This document shows, piece after piece, positions 45,112 through 57,483 of a stretch of DNA of 64,000 nucleotides. Source of the DNA: Inonotus obliquus (lineage: Eukaryota > Basidiomycota > Agaricomycetes > Hymenochaetales > Hymenochaetaceae); contig JAJHTX010000003.1 of assembly GCA_032164295.1 (NCBI GenBank), positions 248,001 through 312,000 on the forward strand. Direction: 5' to 3'. Numbering within the stretch: position 1 is the first letter of the stretch; every line of letters begins with the position of its first letter. The notes under the pieces are model-generated. The model was given only the letters and a program-made list of their open reading frames with translations. It had not been told where the DNA came from and did not search any database. A program made the translations under genes and the position numbers.

Positions 45112-48096
45112 ATGCTGCTCGTTCTCAGTTTCTGCACCTGCATCTGCATCCTGTGTGGCCTCAGTTCCCTGAGCTACGCTACTTCTGCTTGCGACCTATT
45201 GTCAAGCTCGCTGAGCTCCCCAGCGGAACTTGAGGAATTTCTTGCGGAGAAACTCGATTATGTTGTCATAGGTTGGATTTCTCTTGTCTATTAAATCCAT
45301 TATTTACCCTATCGGGATAGGAGGGGGAACAGCGGGCCTTGCTCTCGCAGTGAGGTATGGTTATCCTTACTTATCAAGCTGAATATACTAAACAGTGTCA
45401 TTCATCTGCAAAGACTCGCCGAAAACCGAGATATTAACGTTGGTGTATTAGAGGCTGGTGTATTTCACAAGGGAGACCCAATTATCGACGTTCCTCGTAA
45501 GCAAAATATTCATAATCCACACGGGTATTTCTAAAGAAGAAAAATGCAGACTTTGTCGGCCGGGGGACCGGTAACCCCGACTATGACTGGAATTTCTTGA
45601 CAGCTCCACAAGCATTTGCTGGAGGGAGACAAATCTCTCTACCAAGGTAGGCGTATGGGTCATCTTCTCTTGAGCCATCATTTCTTTAACTCAAAATAGA
45701 GGAAAGATGCTGGGAGGATCCAGTGGGATAAACGGGATGGCTTGGACCCGTGCTAGCTCGTTTGAGTATGATGCGTGGCAGCATTTCGCAGACTCTCCTG
45801 AATGGAACTGGAACTCTCTTCTCGATTTCTTCAAGAGGTCCGAAAACATTACACTCACTCCAACTAACCCATATCCCGGTATATCTCAGGAGCAGGCAAA
45901 GAGTGCTGCAGCAGAGCTCCCCAATATTGCTGGATTCTCTGGGCCGATTACTGTATGCCTCATTCTCTCTTGTATCTTCACTCCTAACAACGATTTATCC
46001 TTGAAGGTTTCCTATAACGACTTTTATCCAGACGTAGTGGCAACCGCCGTTCAGACAATGAACAAGCTTGGTCTAAAAACGAACGCTCAACCAGTTCGCC
46101 TATTCCGGTGCTCCTGACTGCTAGCGTCTTCTGATTCGATTCCACAGATCAGTGGGAATTCGATAGGCATAACAAATACGCGTTACTCATTGGATAGACA
46201 GAAGGGCGTCCGAGTTTACTCCCCTACAGGATACCTTTGCCCGCACGAGCCTCTTGGAAATTTGCATATACTATTAGGAGCACAAGTGAGCAGTATTTAT
46301 TGCTGGTACAATATAAATCTCAACGCTATCCACATTTCATAGACGGCGAAAGTATTATTCGTTGAAAGGAATGGCGAGTTTGTCGCCACAGGAGTCGAAT
46401 TCTCATTCCGGAATTCAACTCACATTGCCAATGCCTCTCGAGAAGTCATTCTCTCAGCTGGTGATGCTCATCAATGACCTTACTTCAACGGCTGCTAACG
46501 ACTTCCATAGGGACTATTCAAACTCCCCAAATTCTGGAGCTCTCAGGTTGCTGCAGTTTATAAGATCATTTTTTACAGAGTTTCTTATCCGTGTACAGGA
46601 ATCGGAAACTCCACAATACTCGCAGCTAATGGAGTGAAGACACTAATTGATCTTCCGGGTGTTGGGGAGAACTTCCAGGTCAGTAATAAAATTCCCTTCT
46701 TCATTTCCTCCGATTCTTCTAAACCACACTCCATTCAGGAGCATCTCTTCGTTGCAGTGCAGTGGCGGCTGAATGCTGGTCACAACACCTTCGGTAAGCT
46801 CCGTTGGCATGTATTCTGATTAGTTACGAACTCACGCAGAGTAAGACTTATTGCTCAACTCAACCTTCGAGGCGCAACAGGAGGCCTTATAGTAAGTGTT
46901 CACCACACTTTTTCCTACCACGACCTATAGGAATACCTTGTACAGTAATACCTCGCATAATGGGACGCTAGCAGCCCTCGACTCCTTCACCGGATACTTC
47001 CCTTTGGAAACGTTGTTCAACAGAGAGAAGATCGAACAACTATTGCAAAGGTTCGATCAAGATACTAAAGATACTGCTGGGTCATCCCTAGAAGCGCTGC
47101 AATATCCGATACAACGTGCGTGGCTGGAAGACAGTATTGTACCATTTGTGGAGTTGTTGCAGTGGAGCAGAGGCATCGTGAATGTCACTGCAAGTAACGA
47201 ATACGTCACTATTCTTGGAGGAGTTATGGTGAGACTGGATTTCTCTTCAAATCCATCCGTACTTCTCAGCTGGTTTTAGCATCCTGCAAGTCGGGGCAGC
47301 TCGGTAGGTCATAGCACGTTCTGCCGCTTTGTATATCTCTGAACGCGAATTCTCTTAGCATATAAAGAGTGCTAATCCTCTAGAACCCCCAGAAGTGGAT
47401 CCTCAATTTCTTGAGAAGGAATTTGGTAATGACATTCTCCTTCATTAATGCGAAGAGTTTTACATTTTTGCTTGTAGACGCACTGCTACTGCTACACACT
47501 CTGAAATTCATTCTTAGTATCGGTAGAACACCTCCGCTCTCTGACATTATCGAAGAACAGACAAGTCCGGACCCGTCATTACTATCCGATTCAGATCTCA
47601 TCGAGTATGTATTTCATTAGCTCGTACTGTGCTGCTGTAACCTCATATCTCAGATACATTCGCAACACGAGTGCGGTGAGTTGTCTGTAATGGTTTACCT
47701 TCGATCCGTTTCTCACCGATTTTAGGGGGGTGACCATCTCATAGGTCAGTCCCAGACATAGAACTCCGAGGAGTCTTTCTTATATCCAATGAAGGCACAG
47801 CGGCAATGGCCCCGAGAGAAAATAACGGTCAGTTTTGGTCATTATGATGTTCCGCATTCCGGATAAGCAAACTTAATGTTTTCGAGTAGGTGTAGTTAGC
47901 AGCAATCTGAAGGTTCATGGCACTCGCAATGTTCGCGTGGTGGATGCAAGCATCATTCCGATCCATATAGCAACACATACGCAAGCAACCTGCTACGCAA
48001 TAGCCGAAAAGGAAAGTCATACGCATTCTATTTGCATTCAGGAACTCACATGAACATCAGGCGGCATCGATGATACTGAACGGTCTTGGTGCATGA
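45112..48096 (+). CDS. secreted GMC oxidoreductase (aryl-alcohol/glucose-oxidase type)
   Basis: FAD-dependent alcohol oxidase; secreted members generate H2O2 for lignocellulose attack or oxidise sugars and aryl alcohols. Signal peptide MLLVLSFCTCICILCGLSSL. The dinucleotide-binding loop spans an intron (VVIGGGTAGLALAV). Next come VLEAG, YDWNFLTAPQ, GKMLGGSSGINGMAW (GMC signature 1), GTIQTPQILELSGIGN (signature 2, about 46.5-46.6 kb) and LPGVGENFQ. The C-terminal catalytic region is HLIGTAAMAPRENNG then VHGTRNVRVVDASIIP and HTQATCYAIAEK. About a dozen introns are needed. After YAIAEK the natural continuation AASMILNGLGA (stop at 48096) requires a donor reading AAG|GAAAGT instead of GTAAGT. Otherwise the frame ends a few codons later, near 48051. 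The substrate cannot be deduced. Confidence 0.85.
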
Positions 48097-48646
48097 GGCA
48101 ATTGATGAACTGGCGGAACGGTTCCCACGCGTGATTTGTGTGTATATTTATATATCAAATGCAGCGGACAAACTCCGACAGTTTCAATATTCAACACGTA
48201 AATTTCCTGAAAAGGCAAGTTCCTATGATCGTGGCGGCAGCGATTGAGTAACCGCATTTGACGCTGACCATCACCATCAACATTCTTGAAGCATGCCGTC
48301 TTCAGCTTCCTCAGAGCATGATCCAACACGTCACATGTATTGCGCCGCAGTACCTTCATGGAGTCGGCCTTTCTCAGTTTGCCGTGAAAGACGCCCCAAG
48401 TCAGATTGGAAGAAGATGCGAACATGAACTTAATGCGTAGCCTCAAACACCCGTGTGAGCACAAAGGCACCCATGCAATCGCGAGGACCCCAAACCAGCT
48501 CTCGGGGAAAGCTTTTTGAGAACCTCAAGCGCCGCTTTAACATATCCAACTCTCCACCAACCACTGGCAACACAGACGCTGCCAAAGTCGCAATTTCAGA
48601 CACCGTCGCTGAGAAAGATACCACAGACCAGAAACGCGTTGGAACT
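48097..48646. other. intergenic / promoter of aldo-keto reductase
   Basis: No independent gene recognised. From ATG 48455 an in-frame extension of 64 codons runs into the aldo-keto reductase start, so part of this may be coding. Confidence 0.4.
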
Positions 48647-50071
48647 ATGGCGACAGTCGAGTATCGTCAGGTCGGCAAGTCAGGTCTCCGTGTTTCGGTG
48701 CCGATTGTGGGTTTTCCATATTCTGATTTTGATGACTCTGAAATAATAGTATTCACCCGACCCAGATGGGGACAATGGGTATCGGTAGCCAGAAGTGGAT
48801 GGTATTGCTCTCTCGTCTCTGGATGAACTCTGACTTTGCTAATGGATTTGCTGGTAACAGACTTGGGTTATTCCTGAGGATGAAGTGCGTAGTTCCACCA
48901 CTCTTTGGGACCATCGAAGGCTGATGCTAAGAATCCTTAGGCCATCGCCCTTCTCAAGGCCGCTTGGGACAGTGGAATCAACACCATCGACACTGCGAAC
49001 ATGTACTCGAACGGCGAATCCGAGAAGGTCATTAAGCGCTTTATTGATAAGGTCGAGTATTTCCCTGCCGCTTCCACACGACCTCAGACTGATGGAAACC
49101 TTCTCATTGTCCAGTTCAATATTCCGCGCGAGAAATTGATCATAATGGATAAGATCTATAACCTCGTTTCACCCGACGTTTCCACATTCGCTTCTCTTAT
49201 ACCGGGCATATCGAACACGCGTGACTACGTAAACCAGGGCGGATTGTCACGTATCGCAATTTTCAACCAGGTCGACGGTTGTCTAGCGAGACTGGGCACA
49301 AATTATATTGATCTCTTGCAGGTTCACCAGTTTGATACAACAACTCCAATAGAGGAGACCATGCGAGCGCTCCATGATCTTGTTGTGTCCGGTAAAGTGC
49401 GTTATATCGGTGCCAGCAACATGCGAGCCTGGCAGTTCGCAGAGATGAACCACGTCGCAGAGCGCAATGGTTGGACACAGTTCATTAGCATGCAGGTGGA
49501 GCATTCGCTCTTGTATCGCACGCAAGTTCAGTTCTGCTCTTCTGACTGATATGTATACCTGCTGACTGGAATTCGTGATCATTTGTCAGGAAGAGGAAAT
49601 GTTCGCGTATTGCAGTAGCAAGGGCATCGGCATCTTTTCATACTCACCTCTCATGGATGGTCATCTTGCTCGACCAGATGGGGCGGAGACGACGAGGAGC
49701 AAATCCGTTGTCGGCACATTCTTTGAAAAGAAGCGTAGGGATTCTGACAAAGAGATTATCCGTCGTGTCGAGGAGCTGGCAAAAAAGCACGGTTGGACGA
49801 TGAGTCAGGTCGCTCTTGCGTGGTCGGCAACAAAGGTCCACAGCACGATTATTGGTGCAAACTCGGTAATGTGTTTCTAGCGTGTGCCCGCTGTAGATTC
49901 TGAAGAACTGCTTAACAGATATCGAGGCTGGCGGACTCTATCATTACGAAGAAGACGCTAACTACGGACGAGATCAAGTATCTCGAAGAGCCGTGAGTCT
50001 GGTTCGAGATTCCGAACTAATCACTTTCTGAATGCTGCTGTTCAGGTATGAGTTCCAACCCTACAGGTGGT
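48647..50071 (+). CDS. aldo-keto reductase (yeast AAD/voltage-gated K+ channel beta-like type)
   Basis: NADPH-dependent oxidoreductase of the TIM-barrel AKR superfamily, close to fungal versiconal-/aryl-alcohol-dehydrogenase-like reductases. The start MATVEYRQVGKSGLRVSVPI is typical. After an intron come MGTMGIGSQKWM, AIALLKAAWDSGINTIDTANMYSNGESE (catalytic Asp and Tyr), LIIMDKI (lysine position), LARLGTNYIDLLQVHQFD (catalytic His), GKVRYIGASNMRAWQF, FISMQVEHSLLYR, IFSYSPLMDGHLARP, ALAWSATKVHSTIIGANS and finally TTDEIKYLEEP-YEFQPYRW. Six or more introns. An alternative start at 48455 adds a basic, Ser/Thr-rich 64-residue leader that is not part of the barrel. It could be a targeting or regulatory tail. 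Confidence 0.87.
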
Positions 50072-50649
50072 GATGTCCTGGGTCGAGAGCTTAGTGAGCT
50101 ATTGCTGCTTTCTTTCCGTTACTTTGGTGAATGTCGAATCATCTTCGCTAGTGTTTGTCATGTAAAAGGTCCAAAGCCTTTTTGAAATCCATATTCTCCG
50201 CTTGGTACTTTCGCGTGATGAGGATGGCGATAAATCAAGCCGGTTGCATTAACAAGCACATCGGTCTGCGACGTAATTGAATTCTGCGGCGTAATATCAT
50301 ACACCGACATCCGCCAGTGACAACTTGAATATGTGTTCCTTCTAAAAGTCTCCATAATAGTGGTTCCGGCTTCTCTATTGAGTATACCCCAACCACTCGG
50401 AGAGACACTCAGACATAGCGAAACGGGAGGTCTAGGTTCGGCTGACATAAAAGAGAGTAACACTAGAAACGACTCTACATAGCACGTACGACTCTCGAAG
50501 CAATTTTAAGGTACATTGTTTTGACTCTCCATAGCTGATGCGCCTTGGCAACGAACGAGTACATTCGCCTAGACTTCGCGAATACTCATTTCGCACTTTC
50601 AGAATCACCAATGGTCCTTCTCTCTATCTACATAAACGATTTAGCGACA
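50072..50649. other. convergent intergenic region
   Basis: About 580 bp between the 3' ends of the AKR and MFS genes. No exon recognised. Confidence 0.4.
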
Positions 50650-52639
50650 CTATGACCTCGATGTATGTTTAGACCCACTTACAAAGAACGAGGCGATAAG
50701 TGCCATACCCCCAGTTGCAATCGCTAATATGAACACCTTGTCCAATGCCAAAACGTATGCCTCTCGAACACCATCTAGCTGGTCAGATGGGACAATCCGA
50801 CTCAAAGCTGCTGCTCCTCCCTTTATGACCGTTGATATATCCACACCCGTCGCATGTCTTGGTATTTCCCGGCTGAGAGCATTCGTCAAAATCGCCTGAG
50901 AGATTGGAACTGAAACAGCCCCTCCAAGAGTAAGGAAGAACATCACGATTGCATCTAAGACGAATAGTCTGCATCGTATACGAACTTAATGCTGTGTTTT
51001 ACTCACTTCCTATAGGCATATCTTCGAGCGGCAGAACGGCCTGGAGAGCTGAGTATGGAAGCTGACTCCCGACACCTATTCCCGCACCTGCGAGAACTTG
51101 GTAGCCGATCCACATGCCAGCGCCTGAATCAACTCTAAGGGTGGTGAGAAGCCCACTCCCGATTACAAATAGGATAGCACCGAGAGCCATAAATTGGGCG
51201 TAATAACCTATTTTCGTGACGGTAGCTCCTGCAATGACTGTGAAGAGTGACATGCTAACGAGGTATGGGATCGACCTGATTCCAGATTGTTCTGCAGTCG
51301 TGCCTTTTCCTGCTTGGAAGAAGAAAGGAAGGAAATAAATATGGGTATAGAGTCCCATGTACAGGAGGAACGCATAAGTCGCGCAACTGCACGTTGATCG
51401 TTGATGTAAGAAGAGACGGGGAGGAATGGTGGCGTTGTCGCCCCTCCTCCATTGCACGATGCAGAATGCTGCAAGAATAAGTGAAAATCCCAGGAGAAGC
51501 CCCCAAACGACAGATGAACTCCATGGTTTTGTAGCACCGCCCCACTGGAGGGCGAGAAGGAGACAAACGACGCTGCCAATGAGAAGGGACGCCCCTAGTA
51601 TATCGAATCTCTTGATTTTCTCGAGAGTAGAAATGCTGTCCAAACTTCGCTTTGGAGCTGCAAAGAAACATGAAACAATAAGGAAGGCGATCCCTCCGAA
51701 TGGTAGATTAATCTGGGATGAAATTTGAGCCAAGACCATGAGATCAATCGGAGGGCTCACCCAGAAACACCACCTCCATGATGCTTTAGCAGTCAATGCC
51801 CCTCCGAGTATCGGACCCACAATGGACGCGACTCCATACATACTCGACAGAACGGAGATAAAAATAGGAAATTTGCGTGGCGGAACAGAAAATCCTATGA
51901 TTGTCAAACCTCCAGAAAACAGGCCAGAGGACCCTACTCCAGCTATGGCGCGTCCAGTTATGAGCATTGCTGAGTTGTTTGCCGTGGCACATATTATCGA
52001 ACCAACTAAAACAAGAGGAGGTAAAATTGACTTGCAACATTACGGAGAGGGTACCACGTACTTTCAAATAAAGCAATGGCGGAGAGGTAGGTCCATTTCA
52101 CGTCGAAGGTTGCATATATCTTACCAAACGTCTGATAATCACGTTAATTCTCATGAAGCATTATGGCATGATTGGATGCTCACAGGCTGTAGACTTGCTG
52201 ACGTGAGCAAATAAGCTGCACCATACCATCCCACGTCATCCAGGGAGTGGAACACAGAAGTTATGGTGGGTATCGCGGTTGCTTGAGGTTGGTTAGCTTG
52301 CGCTTAGACCGCGTAATCGCAACTCATACCAATAATTGTATTATCCAAAGCAACCTAGAAAAGGCTTATTAGTGGTGGGAAGCACATGGCAACGTTGAGT
52401 GTACTCGCAGAGAAAACGACGAAGGCGATACCCGAAGTAAGCAACGTTAAACGAAGTACCGATGGGTAGCCATGTTCCTCCTTTGCAGTACTGCTTTCCG
52501 GCTCAAGTTCGGCACTGTCCAATGGATTATCTATGCCTTTTTCCAGACAAGAAGTGCCGTGTACTGATGCTCTGAGTCCTGAATTTGTTACCGATGGAGT
52601 ATCCTGATTCCAAGCCTGTCCGTCTTCAATTTGTGACAT
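50650..52639 (-). CDS. MFS drug:H+ antiporter, DHA14 type
   Basis: Fourteen-helix major-facilitator exporter of the kind that exports toxins and fungicides. The hydrophilic N-tail ([10 protein letters not shown]..) precedes helix 1. Small exons near 52.0-52.4 kb carry the first helices and are poorly resolved. The long exon 50999-51967 gives [20 protein letters not shown] (motif B region with R), [15 protein letters not shown] (motif C), [29 protein letters not shown], and [23 protein letters not shown], a typical DHA14 loop. The last exon (50650-50946) ends [24 protein letters not shown]. It sits between an aldo-keto reductase and an acyltransferase, suggesting export of a metabolite made nearby (inference). 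Confidence 0.87.
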
Positions 52640-53628
52640 ATTAGCTTCCTGCTGGGGGAATAGGATCCCTCAATCGTAGTTTGAAGAGAAGCACTAGATA
52701 ATGGCCGAGAAGTCACTGCCTGAACTGATATTCAGATTCTTCCATGAACAGCTCGGGTCGTCGACTCGTCGTTTGGAGGGATCGATTCTCGTCCATCTCC
52801 TGCTGGAAAGACCCCGAGTACTGCTTCATTATAGGAACACAGACTTCCATCCATCTTTGTCACAGGTGTCAAAAGACAAGAAAAGCACCGTGGTTGTATC
52901 AATTCATCACCGGAACCGTCCGAGACCGAGGATCACGTAATGTTACTCGGTATATATATAGAATTCGCTCACGTGTCCAACAACCCGATACTGGCTACTA
53001 TCGGAGACCGGAAAGAAGGAGAATTCTTCTCTCCATGGCAGCTAGGTGCTTAAGATAGATCAACAAGATCCGATTATGACTGATGCTCTTGGTTGATGCA
53101 AGCGCTGTAAATCTTCAAAGCGGACAATTTGTTTTCATCTTGATGAGGTTCTAATAAATAGCATCCGTATAATCAACTGGACGCCTGTCTTTCATATTAT
53201 GCCGATGAGCGAGGACTTGGCTCCACTATAATCGGATAAACAGAACCAACGCGATCGCAGCGTTCTTTGAAATGGAAGGCGATCTCAGTTAGTGCGCCGC
53301 TATGAATTTTGATGTCCCGATCACGCAGCATGTGTTGTGTATCTACATCAAATAGAGTCCCCGCTCAGCCATTCGCGACACGAATGATAGGTAAAACAAG
53401 ATTGATTATACAAACTTCCAGCTTCGCAACAGTAATATTCCTGTTTGGAGAATCTGCCGATCTTACATTTGGAAAATCGACTACCGCTAGCCATATTTGC
53501 CAAGAAATGATACAGAACGCAAAAACATTCAATCATTCTATGACAATCTATCCTACACGATCGAATTCAGTGGAGTTCCGAATCCATAGGCTGAGTGGGG
53601 AGAGTTGAGTGATACAAGCTACCATCCA
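52640..53628. other. intergenic, no gene recognised
   Basis: About 1 kb between two minus-strand genes. Short frames only, with no family resemblance. Confidence 0.4.
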
Positions 53629-55111
53629 TCAGGAGGCAATGAAACGCCCAAATCCTTTTCTATCCCGCCATGTGGAGGATGGAAGAAAGGCACTTGTCCA
53701 AATACCACCATTCGGATCATCAGCCCAAAGTCCTATCCAGTTTCTCAGCTGATACGGCTGGATGCCATCTCCCCATACATACACGCAACGAATCCTTGGA
53801 GCATTCTCCTCGCCCTCTTTTCGTTTTTGAGTCTGATCAGGAAGGGCACCGGTAAAGTCGACGTCCATTAGCCTCATCGAACGCATATTTGTAACAACAT
53901 TCCACTGTCCAAATAGTGGGCTGAAGAATGTTTTGGGCTTGCTAGCATATGTTATCCGCCAGCGAATCCATGTCTGTAATGCGCTTAGTGTACCCTGCTC
54001 CTCGATAGTGTTACGGATGACAAGAGAAAGCGAGCCAAGAGAGAGCTTTGAAACGTCGGAGCGTGGAATTGGTGGTGTTATGATCATAGCTACAGCATTG
54101 TGAATGTACGGCTCAGGAATTCCGAGAGTTCTCCTCATGTTGAACGCATAGAAAATATTGAGTGGTGCCCGAGACATTGTTGATGGATAAGCACACTGTT
54201 CGTCTCGTAAGAATTATTCTTCTATTTTCGAGGCAAGAGGACTTACCTTCAACAGAAATGCTAGAATGGCATCACTCGTAGAAACATAGTGATCCGTATT
54301 CGGTCCATGCTTTTGACGAATTTCCTGCGTTGCCTCTGCCTTCAGCTTTTGTACATCCTCTCGCGGGATGAATATATCATAGTTCTCGATGCGCTGGTCG
54401 GATAGAGACTCCCAAAATCGGCGTAGTCGTAGCATAAACTGCTGAAATCGGCCTAGTACACGCCATTGCGGTGGGGCTGGAATATTGATATCTGGCGTAA
54501 CATACTTCTTGAACGGGTCGTCTAAGCTCAACTGAGTTGGTGGAGCGCCTGTGCTAATCAGCGTGCAGAGAGCTTTGATTATCGAGGCTACCCCACTGCC
54601 GTCGCATAGTATATGGGGGACGAAAAGACCGATTAATGCAGCATCATCGAAGTTGGTGACATGTAGATGGCAGATGGGTTTGTCCGAATCCAGCAGCTCC
54701 TGGACGGACTTAGGCGCGTACGGCAGAAAGAGGTGATGCGGATTCTGCTTTGGCGTGCATGATATCTTTGGGGATGGTTTTGCGTATGTATAATGATTTT
54801 GGATCGAGTCGGATATACTCAGTGCGGCGAAACTACCAGAAATTGAAGGCTTGCTAGGAATCAGATATTCCCATTCACCCTAAGATTGTAACCAGTTAGC
54901 ATAGACAAAGCATGAGACGGGATGATAGCTTGCATACCGCGTTAAATCTAAGCCGTGCAAGCAAGAGGGGCCAGGATTCCGTTAACGCTGCCCACGCGGC
55001 TCCGATTTTTTCGGGACAAACGGGGCTGTCTAGGACCCAACCTGATAGTATAACGTGATCTGTTGCGTGACTCCGGTCTAGGACACCAACAGGAAGTACC
55101 GTGTAGGACAT
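53629..55111 (-). CDS. BAHD-like acyltransferase (transferase family, trichothecene 3-O-acetyltransferase type)
   Basis: CoA-dependent O- or N-acyltransferase of the Transferase (PF02458-type) superfamily. The start MSYTVLPVGVLDRSHATDHVILSGWVLD was chosen over an upstream ATG because it matches the family start. The first domain carries ALTESWPLLLARL and, after introns, the catalytic HILCDGSG (His-x3-Asp-Gly). The crossover contains LRLRRFWESLSD and VSTSDAILAFLLK. The second domain contains APLNIFYAFNMR, YIHNAVAMII, SPLFGQWNVVTNMRSMRLMDVDF (above the D-F-G-W position of BAHDs) and IRCVYVWGDGIQPYQLRNWIGLW. Three or four introns. It is divergently arranged with the next P450, with only about 175 bp between starts, suggesting co-regulation. 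Confidence 0.82.
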
Positions 55112-55287
55112 GATAATCCTCAGCCCGCGATGATTGGAGAAGAGATATGGAGCCCAAAACTGCGAAGGGGCGAACGAATAAGTAGTGAACGGGCCGACCG
55201 GAAGAACCCGAGAACATATCGGCAATATGCGAAGCATTGCTATTGCTATTACGACTTCTCTGGTTGTCGCTTTCTGACTATGCAGAG

Positions 55288-57276
55288 ATGTACACCATTG
55301 TATTCGTTATTATCATTTTCTTCGCGTCTCTCAGGCTGTATAGAGTACATCGTATTCCACTTCCACCGAGTACGCGATTTATCCTTCCAACGACCGACCT
55401 CTTGCTGACAATACGGAGAAGGTCCGAAAACGTCAGGCAATACATCGGACACCATTCCTTCAGTTCATCCCTGGAAGTGCTATGCTGAATTTTCAAGACT
55501 GCTCGGCGAGAGAATATATCCCCAGTGCTATCAAAGCTTCTAACTACGAATGTCCAGGTCCATTGTTCCTTCTGTCTCCAGTTGGCAGGCCAGTAATTGT
55601 AATAAACACGGCTGAGGCAGCACTTTCGATTCTCGGGAGGGCAACTTGCCAATGTAAACCGCGTTGGCCGATGGCAGAACTACTAGGAAGGCAAATGAAT
55701 GTAGGGTTTCAGTACTACGGAAGTCGTCTTCGGAGGTCACGAAAATTTCTACACGCACATTTATCCCCTGATTCGATAAACCTTCACTGGAAAGACATGA
55801 TGGATGATTACTCGAGGCGTCTGGCCCGTAACTTCTTGACCCAACCTGAAAATTTTTATGAAGATGTGCACAAGTACGTCTCGCTCGAATGATCGCAGAC
55901 CGGTACACTCAACTGACTCATGACAGAAATATACAGGAGTTTATCGTCCGAAGTACTTATGGGCAGAGCGCAGATGAACAGTATCTACGGCTGGCAAGCC
56001 AAGTAATGCATGAGACGAGCGTGGCACTCCAGCCTGGAAGATGGATGGTGAACTACATACCTGCCTGTAAGCTCAGTATCTCAGAGCGAAACTGTGACAT
56101 TCTTATTCCCGTAATTCTAGTGTCCTGGGTGCCAGCCTGGATGCCTGGGGCTGAGTTTCAGCGATGGGCACGAAGCGCTAAGGAAGCGTTTTTCAAAATG
56201 ACCCGAGATCCCTTCGCTCGAGTGAAATATGACATGGTCCGTTGTACCGTATCTGACTTTGAGATGACTACCAAACCATGTTCAGATGCAAGGACGCGCT
56301 CCTCCGTCGTTTGTCAAGCATGCACTTGACTCCATCTCCCATGATCCCTCGAATGAGGCCGAGGATATTATTTTGTGTGCTGCCGGAAGTCTTTTTAGTG
56401 GTACGCACTTAGACCATCCCACTCTTGATATTCTAATAAGGAAATAGCTGGTACAGAGACTGTAACATGTTCCTTTCGTCGCATCCCACACTGGCTCACG
56501 ACAGGTTGTTCTGTATAGCTCATCGGAACGGTCCTCACATTTGTTGCGCTTATGCTACACCATCCAGAAGTGCAGACACGTGCGTATGACGAGATCCGCG
56601 CAAAAATTGGAATCGAGCGCCTTCCGGATACAGAGGACATCGATATTCTAACATATGTAGAGTGCATTATACGAGAAGTGCACCGCTTTAACCCTGCCAT
56701 TCCACTGGTGACGCACAGTAACAGCATCGAAGAGCAGTACAATGGAATGAGGATTCCTCGGAAGACCTGGCTCTTGGCGAACGTTTGGTAGATCCCCTGA
56801 CCATTTCTTTTCTATCTACAATAACTCACGAATCATCACAGGGCTATGCTGCACGATGGTTCGCGATATCCTGATCCAGAAAAGTTCCGCCCAGAGAGAT
56901 TCTTGAACTCATCGGCACAGGAAGATCCGAGAACACTTGTTTTCGGTTTTGGTAGAAGGTCCGGTGACAAATGACTTAGCCGAATAATGCTAATCTTAGC
57001 CCTCCAGACGGTGTCCAGGGGTCCATTTAGCAGAGACCCTGCTTTTTATCATCGTTGCACGAACATTGGCTCTGTTCGAGATACTACCGGAGACATCACC
57101 GCCTTCTCCAATTGAGTTCTCCACCGGCCTAGTACCGTATGACCGATCATCAACATCGCGGTAACTCTAGCTGACATTCCTTTATCAGAGTCCCAAACCC
57201 GTTCTGCGTCCATTTCAAGCCGAGGAAAGACGCGAAAGATTTGATTAGTTCGTTGTCCGAATATACACCGGTCTGA
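55288..57276 (+). CDS. cytochrome P450 monooxygenase 1
   Basis: Membrane-anchored class II P450. The anchor is MYTIVFVIIIFFASLRLY, then a Pro-rich hinge RIPLPPST before an intron. Next: LFLLSPVGRPVIVINTAEAALSIL, GSRLRRSRKFLHAHLSP (helix C), LQPGRWMVNYIPA and VSWVPAWMPGAEFQRWAR. The I-helix is AGTETV, split by an intron near 56.4-56.5 kb. HHPEVQTRAYDEI is followed by the ExxR motif in IIREVHRFNPAIPLVTH, then PEKFRPERFL and the heme ligand block FGFGRR-RCPGVHLAE (about 56.94-57.03 kb). The C-terminal beta segment VPNPFCVHFKPR near 57.19-57.24 kb suggests the protein ends at 57276. The intron before it is not resolved: the obvious splice is only 28 nt, and otherwise the frame stops near 57164. 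Confidence 0.85.
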
Positions 57277-57483
57277 TGGATCTTTTATTGTGAAATACCC
57301 TATCATAGCGGGAAATGTATGTCTTTCCGGGAAAAGGCTCTTGGTGCGAAGATGCTTCCTCGTTTGTTTGGCGGTTACAGTTACTCGAATCCCCGCTTGA
57401 GCCCGATTTCTCGCTCACTGGGACGCGCTCCTCTCATGCGGCAGCAATCATCACTTACTTTTCCTATCGCCCGCTCGCCGACA

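Noticed and set aside
44685..45149. 154-codon minus-strand frame overlapping the start of the GMC gene
   Set aside because: It overlaps the signal-peptide exon antisense and contains no recognisable motif.
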